Source: Sperchopsis tessellata (lineage: Eukaryota > Arthropoda > Insecta > Coleoptera > Hydrophilidae). From it: a stretch of DNA of 27,998 nt. The translations under genes were made by a program, and so were the position numbers. Positions 21,565-27,998 of the stretch are shown here, in pieces. A model generated the notes under the pieces. That model saw only the letters and a list, made by a program, of their open reading frames with translations. It was not told the origin of the DNA and ran no database searches. Each line of letters begins with the position of its first letter. Position 1 is the stretch's first letter. The DNA lies in assembly GCA_033557685.1 (NCBI GenBank), contig JAWQRN010000598.1, positions 1-27,998 on the forward strand. Reading direction: 5' to 3'.

Positions 21565-21880
21565 GCATAACTTTAGTCTTGATGTCCGCTTTGCTTTGTA
21601 TTTGTTATATGATTATTCCATTTGAGGTTATTATCAATTTCTAAGCCTAGTAAAGGAAATTTCGCAAATTTTAATTTTATTTGTGTGGATATAACGATGC
21701 AGTGAGAAGATTATGGTGGATGGCTCTTCTATAGACAATTCTTGCCCGTTATTAAATAGCCAAGTCTTTATGAAAAGTATGGCTTGTTCTAGGTTGTGAG
21801 AAAGTGAGAATAAATGCAAAAATCATCTGCAAACTGTATCAGAGATGAATCGTATACTCGAATCCATACAATAATAATAT
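21565..21880 (-). mobile_element. LINE reverse transcriptase fragment (FADD block)
   Basis: Minus strand reads SLIQFADDFCIYSHF (about 21800-21848), then NLEQAILFIKTWLFNNGQEL, then SIEEPSTIIFSLHR, and in another frame LLGLEIDNNLKWNNHI (about 21600-21650). This is the catalytic (F/Y)ADD, the following helix with NNG.ELS.EKS, and the FLG...D..L.W..HI block of a jockey-like reverse transcriptase. It begins next to a CAGGGTGT terminus at 21882 and ends where the uncharacterised ORF fragment starts, so it is a short chimeric piece. Confidence 0.8.
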
Positions 21881-21881
21881 A

Positions 21882-22590
21882 CAGGGTGTAAAGCTGATTT
21901 TGGGTTAAGGCATGCCCATTGAATTTCTCCAAATATTTAACAAAAAATCAATTCAAATATGTGATTTTTGAGCTTTTTTTTGTCTGAAGTCAAACCAACT
22001 TACATATAGCTTGTGGTCTTTTTGTACATAATTTTTCATAATATAATGAGTGATAAATAAAATTATATATTAATAGAAATTTTTCGTGAGAAAATCCATA
22101 ATTTCGTTTTAATAGTAGCTTCCGTTCTGTAGTTTTTCAATTACTTTGTGGTATATTGTAGTTTTATTGTCTATTCTACAATTTTAGTGACCCTTTACGT
22201 GCAGTAAAATGATAATAACAGCGAAAACCTTAATAGCGCAACTCGAGAAGTAACTCTTACAAAAGCACCCACGGTTTTCATCTATTATAATCTCCCCTTA
22301 TGGAAACGTTAAGCCATTAATGTCGATTCATGATTGCTTTTTTAGTGCCAATATTCTCCACCAATAATTCAAGTTTAACAGTATAGTTATTTGAAATAAA
22401 ACAGTAGGTATGAAGTATGTGGTAACTAATTATTATGGAGTCAATTCTATTATTCGCCGAGCCCATCGTGTTTTATCTCTTCTTGTTACGGTACGTGGGA
22501 AACGTCAGTTCAAGGATGCAACTGTCCAACCTATACTTTGGTGATAACTAATGTACTATCATGAATTTTTGTTTTCCCCTTTGTTGTTTG
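21882..22590. other. MITE-like terminus and unassigned AT-rich sequence
   Basis: TATACAGGGTGTAAAG at 21879-21894 looks like the TA-flanked end of a Tc1/mariner-type non-autonomous element. No matching opposite end was found nearby. The rest has no supported coding sequence. Confidence 0.45.
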
Positions 22591-22599
22591 ATCCTAAGT

Positions 22600-22700
22600 G
22601 TCTCAATAGTTATGTTTATTTATGTCCAGTACTCTACATCATAATTCATTACGAGCAATGTGCATTGGTTAATAATCATGCTTTGAGATGTTGTTCTATT
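22600..22700 (-). mobile_element. Small RTE-like fragment
   Basis: Minus strand reads QHLKA and then, across stops, LLTNAHCS and MNYDVEYWT, matching the usual Q.LK.K.......L..M.YG.E.WTL block of RTE-like enzymes. Only about 100 bp are recognisable. Confidence 0.5.
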
Positions 22701-23079
22701 AAGTAAGGTAAATTATAGTTTCCTGAATGCCATTCATTCTAATTTTAATCTTTATTTGTTATTTGTACCACCATTATTTGGTTTATATTCTAAGAATAGG
22801 CATGCATTCTTCCACCCAATTGATTTTTACTCGTCCCACCTTCACTAGATCTTTTTGTCCGGGGTGCTTTGGCTTCTTTAGCGTTACCTTCAGTGATTCC
22901 ATTTGTCAACCATCAATTTTTTACGTCTTTTTTCGTATGGGGGATAATAATTTGGTTAGTAACTCCTATTTAAATGGATCCCTTTGTTTGTGCAGTTTAT
23001 TTTAACTTCTATTTTAAGTGGATTTTGAGTTTGTTTTTTGGTGGATGATTTAGTTTGCCATTACTTCGTCGCGGCTATT
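22701..23079. other. Unassigned interval
   Basis: No supported feature. The + strand is fairly open here (22727-23005) but has no known motif and a pyrimidine-rich composition. Confidence 0.4.
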
Positions 23080-25070
23080 GCCCATTATTCTTCATCTTCT
23101 TTAGTCATCTTGAGTCCAGCTTTGCACATAGGCCTCCCCCATATTTCTCCTCAACTCACGGTCTTCTACCGTTCTCATCCAACCAAATCCAGCATGACCT
23201 TTTATGTCGTAGCCCCATCTCATATTTGGTCTTCCACTACCTCTCTTTCCAATATACGGGCGACACTTCCGGCTCACTTGATTCCATCCTTCGTGTGTAT
23301 ACCTTATATTATGTTCGGCGAACTTCCACGTAAGCAGGGTTACCCTCCGGACAGCGTAGATCACTTTGGTTCTTTCTTTGATCGAAGCATTTCTCCTCTG
23401 GTCTCGCAATGTAATGTGCAGTATCTGTCGTTCCATAGCTCTTTGTGCTATTGTTATCTTGTCTACAGTATTTTTTAAGCGTCCATGTTTGATATCCGTA
23501 AGTTCATATTAGACATTGTTCTATATTTTTGTATATAAGATCGTAGTTTAATGTTCTAAAAGCTGCCTATCTCAGTCTTGTCCTTCGTACCACCTCTGCT
23601 TCTTGATTTTCATTTGTTGGTTTAATTATTTGACCTATATATATATATATATATATATAAAACTAAAGTTATTAAGTAATTGCAGCCTTCTTTAGATAGT
23701 TAAAGGGTTAAGAAAAACTAATTTTTTAGCTCGTTCCCTTATATTACGCGAAAGTATTCTCGCTTCATCAGGGAATAGCCAATATAGTCCGCTATACCCA
23801 TTCACCTCAATATTCAGTATATCTTCTGTTGTTGTCATGACTTTGGTTTATGCCATGTTCATTTTCAAACCAACTCTGTTGAGTGCATCGTTTAGATCTT
23901 CTAGCATTTGAAACAGGTTCTCTACGTAATCGGAGAATATGACAATATCGTCCGCATATCTAAGATGGTTCAGTTTAGCTCTTTTTAAGTTACCACCAAT
24001 TTTACTCCACTGCAGTTGTTTAAAGAAATTTTCAGGCGTCTTATTGAAAAGTTTTGATGAAATTGTATCTCAAACATCTTCCTATAGATACGTAGCTTGT
24101 TTCTCTGTTGAGCTTTATAGTCATTTATAGTGTAATTTAGAAGCGCTGAATACCTATAGTTTACACGGCTGTTCTGAATTGCTTCTATAATTACCTAGGC
24201 CTCTACACTACCAAAAGAAATAGTGTAATCAGTAAAGGCCATACGCAAAGGCAGGTGATATTCGTTAGATTTTTCGAGGAGAGTTATTTTGGTCAATAGG
24301 TGGTTACGTGTGCTATATCTCTCACGAAAACCAGCCTGCTTACTTCGATCAAATATCTCGAATTTGTTTGTGAATGATCTTTAAGAACAACTCTAAGGTG
24401 TGGCTCATGAGCGCAATGGTTCGATAATCTGAGCATTTTCTTGGATTTGGTTTCTTGGGTACAAGCAGAAAGGCAGATGACGGCCACTGTTTAGGCATTT
24501 CCCTCCTTTCGTAGATGATATTGAAAAGGTCACGGAGAGAATCAATTGCGTCGTCTCCAAAGAGCTGTAGTTCTGTAGGTATTTGGTCAGGACCACCAGC
24601 TTTCCCGGGTTTCATAGTTTCCAACGCATATTCTATTTCTATTCTTAATATTTTTAGGTTTACGTTGCTCGCTTTAAGGACAGGCCTTGGAGGTCTTTCG
24701 TCATCAAAGAGTTCCGACAAGTATGGCTTCCACCTCTTCAGTTTGTCCCTCACGTCGGTTATTATATGTCCATCCGTGTCCTTGACTATATTACCAGAAG
24801 TTTTGCCTTTATTGCATCCATCCATTTCCTTTATTTTTTTATGCATGTGGAAGCAGTCAAATTTCTTTTCTAGTGTTTCTATTTCTTCACATTGAGCGAC
24901 TAGGTAATATTATCTAGCCTCATTAACTTTCTTTTATATTGCTATATGATGTGTTTTTTAGTATTGCCTTTGCTTTTTCTCCTTTTTTCCATAAAACAGA
25001 CCCAATGTTGTATTTCCTCCATCTTTAAGCATTTCCACGGTGATTTCATCTCTTCCAGCTGTCATTGTTT
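23080..25070 (-). mobile_element. RTE-like retrotransposon, linker to ORF end, with nested insertion
   Basis: From high to low coordinates on the minus strand: ITVEML and MEKRRKSKGNT (about 24965-25050, endonuclease-RT linker), CEEIETLEKKFDCFHMHKKI (about 24830-24895), METMKPGKAGGPDQIP-type block (seen as LETMKPGKAGGPDQIPTEL, about 24575-24630), PKQWPSSAFLLVPKKPNP (about 24440-24495), CSDYRTIALMSH, LNHLRYADDIVIFSDY (about 23925-23975, catalytic), LNDALNRVGLKMNM, QIIKPTNENQEAEVVRRTRL (about 23570-23630), TYGYQTWTLK, QRAMERQILHITLRDQRRN and GSGRPNMRWGYDIKGHAG, ending near 23098. The tail type (RGRP..RW.DDI) differs from the copy at 12190-13640 (GRR..SWLKN), so at least two lineages are present. 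Stops and frameshifts throughout. Confidence 0.9.
23636..23659. repeat. (TA)n microsatellite
   Basis: Twelve or so uninterrupted TA units, at one edge of a roughly 150-bp insertion into the RTE-like copy. Confidence 0.9.
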
Positions 25071-26280
25071 CAGCTCTGTTCCAGTTTTCTAAAAAATATC
25101 TTCTCACTTGTCTTAAGCATGATATGCAGTCTCAAATCCATTATTATTTAGCAATATTTCATTTGCTTACTGAGAGGCACCGCGGTTTTAGACAAAATCT
25201 CATAACTTTCACTGCCATCCATTATTTTATTACCGACACCGTTCTGCGATGTATAGTGACCTCAATATTTCATTTGATCCGGTAAGTCACAATCTTATAC
25301 TGGATAAAATTTAGTCATATGGTATTGATGGTGCCCCGCTTAATTTTTGGGTCTAATTTAATGGTTGATCTCTACTCTGTCGTGTTATCTACAGGAGTAT
25401 CTATGACATAGTTACAACACGTCAATTTTCTGGCATACCTGTAAGAATAGGCCTTTCACATATCTCAATTTTTGGCCAAGGCCTATTTTGTATATTTCTT
25501 TACGACATCAAATGTTTAATATCTTTCTGGTTTTTTACACCAATTATGCATCTACGTTATTAACAGACCTTGGCCTAAATAAATTATGACACAAATCCAT
25601 AAGGTACGTGGTGAACTTAATTCTAGATTTGATTAAAATGAGTTTTATATATACAGTACTAAATCTATGTATTTTGAGCCTAGCCAGAAGAATCGAGATG
25701 TGTGCTCACGTCTTGAATATTAATGGCAACAACTATAGAATGATTCGAAAGTTTTGGGTGTGAATCTACTGTTGAAGTGTTGAATTCGAGCAAATTCGTA
25801 ATCTGAAACACGTGTAAATCATTATTGTGTATAAACTTGATAGAAATTAAAAAAAATGCTGTGAAACCTTTTCACTAGTTGAATATGGATTCTGATATTT
25901 TTGCCTGTCTTACGGTATTTATTTTGTATATTTGTTTTTTTTTTTAATTTATACTTATTGTATATACAGTATTTGTGTATCAACTGGATGTATAAACTAA
26001 ATTAAACTAAATAAACAGTAGTCAACTAAATCCACCGCTTACATTACCAGGTATACTTCTCTTCAGAAAATTCTTTGGTATTTTCTATGAGCATACTACA
26101 TTTTTTTAAAAAAATTATTCCTACTAACCTATGCTATTTTCTTATCTTATACCGTTCAGTGACAATCTGACTAAATTAAACCAAATCTTCTAATGTAACA
26201 TAATTTTCCAACAAACATTTTCTAATTGAAAGTTTTAGTGTAAAGATTTTTATACAATATTCGTATTTATGCTTCTATAG
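25071..26280 (+). other. Intron B-C, last part: mostly unassigned
   Basis: The first 200 bp may be a decayed endonuclease part of the neighbouring retroelement, but no motif is clear. A perfect 10-bp inverted repeat lies at 25446-25487. The remainder is AT-rich intron down to the acceptor at 26280. Confidence 0.4.
25446..25487. repeat. Perfect 10-bp inverted repeat, 22-nt loop
   Basis: AATAGGCCTT at 25446-25455 pairs with AAGGCCTATT at 25478-25487. The loop also holds GGCC next to the right arm, giving an alternative short palindrome. Confidence 0.6.
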
Positions 26281-26703
26281 GTAAGATGGGGTGACAAGCA
26301 CGGAGGATATGGCGAACACTACTGGGACTACAACCATGATGGACATGACCACGACGGTGAAGGTGGCGAAAGTGTACAACAAGAACAATACGTAGCAGCT
26401 CCTCAAGCCGAAATAGAAGCTGAAGAGAAGGTCCCTGCTTTCGTCTACAACCGCAAGAAGCGTCAACCTGCTGCAGGTCCCGACAGTGATGTTGAATTCA
26501 TCGATGACAGAGCGCGACATCTCATTTTAAGCGGCATAACTGGCAAACATGGAGGAAACTACAGGAGGTATCCAGGATTTGAGAGATCCAAGAGAGGAAA
26601 CAACTTGAAGCATGCTTTCCATCCCGTTTTCGAGCCATCTACTGGAAGGTTCGTAGACCAGAGGACTGGAATCGAGTACGAGTTGAAACCTGTTGCTTAT
26701 TGA
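26281..26703 (+). CDS. Host gene exon C: C-terminal domain and stop
   Basis: The acceptor is TTTATGCTTCTATAG at 26280. The frame runs 140 codons to TGA at 26701-26703. It starts VRWGDKHGGYGEHYWDYN, continues with an acidic His/Asp/Gly run (HDGHDHDGEGGE), a Gln/Glu/Ala-rich linker, the furin consensus RKKRQ, the segment DDRARHLILSGITGKHGGNY, a second furin consensus RSKRG, and a conserved-looking tail ending IEYELKPVAY. Together with the other two exons the visible protein is 238 residues, with no Cys, no membrane span after the signal peptide, and four basic cleavage-like sites. This fits a secreted precursor or an extracellular matrix/cuticle protein. Base composition is near balanced, unlike the flanks. 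I do not recognise a named family. Confidence 0.9.
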   Translation, partial: VRWGDKHGGYGEHYWDYNHDGHDHDGEGGESVQQEQYVAAPQAEIEAEEKVPAFVYNRKKRQPAAGPDSDVEFIDDRARHLILSGITGKHGGNYRRYPGFERSKRGNNLKHAFHPVFEPSTGRFVDQRTGIEYELKPVAY

Positions 26704-26870
26704 AACTGATGTGAAGTTCTATCTTTTTAATTATTATTTTTCTTCGTTATGTTTTTGCTAATAACTTTAAAAAAACAAGCATAAAAATGTATGATTGTGC
26801 AAAAACTAGCTTTTGTACTTTTGTATTTGTTATCTAGTTTTATTAAATAATGATAATTTTCTACCAAATT
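26704..26870 (+). other. Probable 3' UTR of the host gene
   Basis: AT-rich sequence after the stop with an ATTAAA hexamer at 26842-26847, a common variant polyadenylation signal, followed by T-rich sequence. No AATAAA is nearer. The cleavage site is not defined. Confidence 0.55.
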
Positions 26871-27741
26871 TTGTTATGTATTCCTCCTTGTATTTACATT
26901 TTAAAATTGGAGATTGCTTTCTAAACAACTCCCCAAATGGTAATCTGGAGATTTCATTAATTGTCTTTCACCGATTAATATCTATATAGAATTTAAAAAT
27001 GATTCAGCAAACAAAGAAAATTTTATGGTAAGTTGTATAATTGCCCATAATATCAACACTCTTTAATTACCGGACAGACCTTTCGTCTAGTTATGTTCAT
27101 CAGATTATAGACAATTTGGTTGTCCTTAGAAAGAGACAGAAATTAAATGTGACAATGTCAATATTGAAATACAAGTGTATTACATTTTGAACATTTTTAA
27201 ATATTATTGCGTTGTATGTTTGAGTATATTTAAAATTTTCTGTTTAAATCAAATCAAAATTATCTTTATTCAAGATTAATTTTAATTACCATTTGTTTGA
27301 TGAACGTAGGTCACTTTTGTATATTCTGTTACATGCACAGATCCACCCTCTCTCAGGACGTGTAAGTCGATGCACTGGATACATATATACATTTGGGTAT
27401 CTTGTTGGATAACACAGGTCACCAAATATATACAAGTAACATTAATGAAAACAGGTATATATACAGTATTTTGTGGTTCTAAATCCAAAAATAATACTCT
27501 AAATACTGTAACACGTACAGTTTTTTTTTTCTACAGGGTTTGGTGGTCGGATATAAAAAAGAAGACGACATATTTTTGCAATCTAATATTTATTTTATAT
27601 AAACATGTAAAACATGTTAAATTTAAGCAAAAATATTTTACTAAGGATCATGTGTAATAAAAAATATAAAATGTTGCATGAAGATATACAGTGCCAAAAT
27701 ATTTAACTTTATTCTCTTGTGTTCAATACAATCACCTCTAT
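26871..27741. other. Unassigned 3' flank of the host gene
   Basis: AT-rich with no supported gene. ATCTTTATTCAAGATTAA at 27260-27277 resembles LINE 3' ends in minus orientation. TACAGGGTTTGG at 27532 resembles a Tc1/mariner-type terminus. CCGGACAGACCTTTCGTC at about 27070-27087, followed by a CATCAG motif, recalls Penelope-like flanks. None is firm. Two overlapping open frames at 27282-27657 have no known motif. Confidence 0.4.
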
Positions 27742-27998
27742 TTAAAACCAGCAGAACATAGATGGGTTCCAGCGCCCCTTGTGTTGTGTTTCCATTGCCC
27801 TGATGTCCTGGTGTAATCTCTCTCCTTGTTCGTCACTTACTGCACCAAATTTTCCAGAAAAAAAAAATCCAAATGTGAGTGTAATACATGCATTTTTAAG
27901 AATATACGGCATCCTGGTAGTTCATAGGATTTTAAGAGTTCATCTATGAGGGTTTTATAGTTCTCATCGTTCTTTTTACCCAGAAATCCCTTCACCAC
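27742..27998 (-). pseudogene. Uncharacterised multicopy ORF family, copy 2, cut by window end
   Basis: Minus strand from the window edge reads VVKGFLGKKNDENYKTLIDE, LLKSYELPGC and LKMHVLHSHLDFF. At a run of about ten A (T on the coding strand) at 27859-27868 the frame shifts, then continues FGAVSDEQGERLHQDIRAME, QHKGRWNPSMF and a TAA at 27742-27744. The first block overlaps copy 1 (21213-21560); the second block lies downstream of it, so the two copies together cover much of the C-terminal half of this protein type. His-rich VLHSHLDFF and the SDEHGERFHQDI-like motif are its best landmarks. Function unknown. The homopolymer shift makes this copy a pseudogene unless it is a sequencing error. 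Confidence 0.75.

Noticed and set aside
23038..23478. 146-codon and 92-codon + strand open frames
   Set aside because: Complement of the RTE-like C-terminal region, which has recognisable motifs on the minus strand.
24515..24895. 126-codon + strand open frame
   Set aside because: Complement of the RTE-like sequence with the PGKAGGPDQIP motif.
26275..26520. 81-codon minus-strand open frame
   Set aside because: Antisense shadow of host exon C, whose frame, splice acceptor and stop are all coherent on the + strand.
1..27998. CRISPR arrays, bacterial operons or phage genes
   Set aside because: No regularly spaced direct repeats and no prokaryotic gene layout; introns and element types show animal nuclear DNA.

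Overview
The window looks like AT-rich insect nuclear DNA. It has one split host gene on the + strand, and almost all the rest is decayed transposable elements. Evidence for a eukaryote: canonical GT...AG splice junctions, introns of 5-6 kb, a tRNA-derived SINE with a target-site duplication, and remnants of mariner, Tigger/pogo-like, RTE-like, jockey/CR1-like and Penelope-like elements. A beetle is my best guess from this mix, but the window cannot prove it. There are no bacterial operons, CRISPR arrays or rRNA genes.

Host gene: three in-frame coding exons (14252-14427, 20662-20779, 26281-26703) join into one open reading frame of 238 visible residues. It begins inside a signal peptide and ends at a TGA at 26701-26703. 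The initiator exon was not found. The product is a secreted, His/Gly-rich protein with several dibasic or furin-type sites. An unrelated exon-like block at 19258-19381 lies in the first visible intron and has the same splice phases as the middle exon.

Layout upstream of the gene: mariner remnant (1-696), Penelope-like GIY-YIG remnant (952-1137), RTE-like tail (1380-1690), LINE RT tail (about 3280-3600), a nearly complete 1.8-kb Tc1/mariner-superfamily element with about 300-bp inverted ends and a TA duplication (3743-5551), rearranged pieces of a second such element (6285-7196), a second mariner lineage (8870-9150), a Tigger/pogo-like element apparently split by a LINE (9380-11169), an RTE-like retrotransposon (about 12190-13640) and a SINE (13855-14109).

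Layout inside the introns: a jockey/CR1-like LINE (15270-17640), an RTE-like fragment (19930-20590), a chimera of an RT fragment and an uncharacterised multicopy ORF family (21213-21880), a small RTE-like fragment (22600-22700) and a long RTE-like copy with a nested AT-rich insertion (23080-25070). A second copy of the uncharacterised family runs off the right edge (27742-27998). Nearly every retroelement lies antisense to the host gene. All element ORFs carry stops or frameshifts, so none looks able to move by itself.
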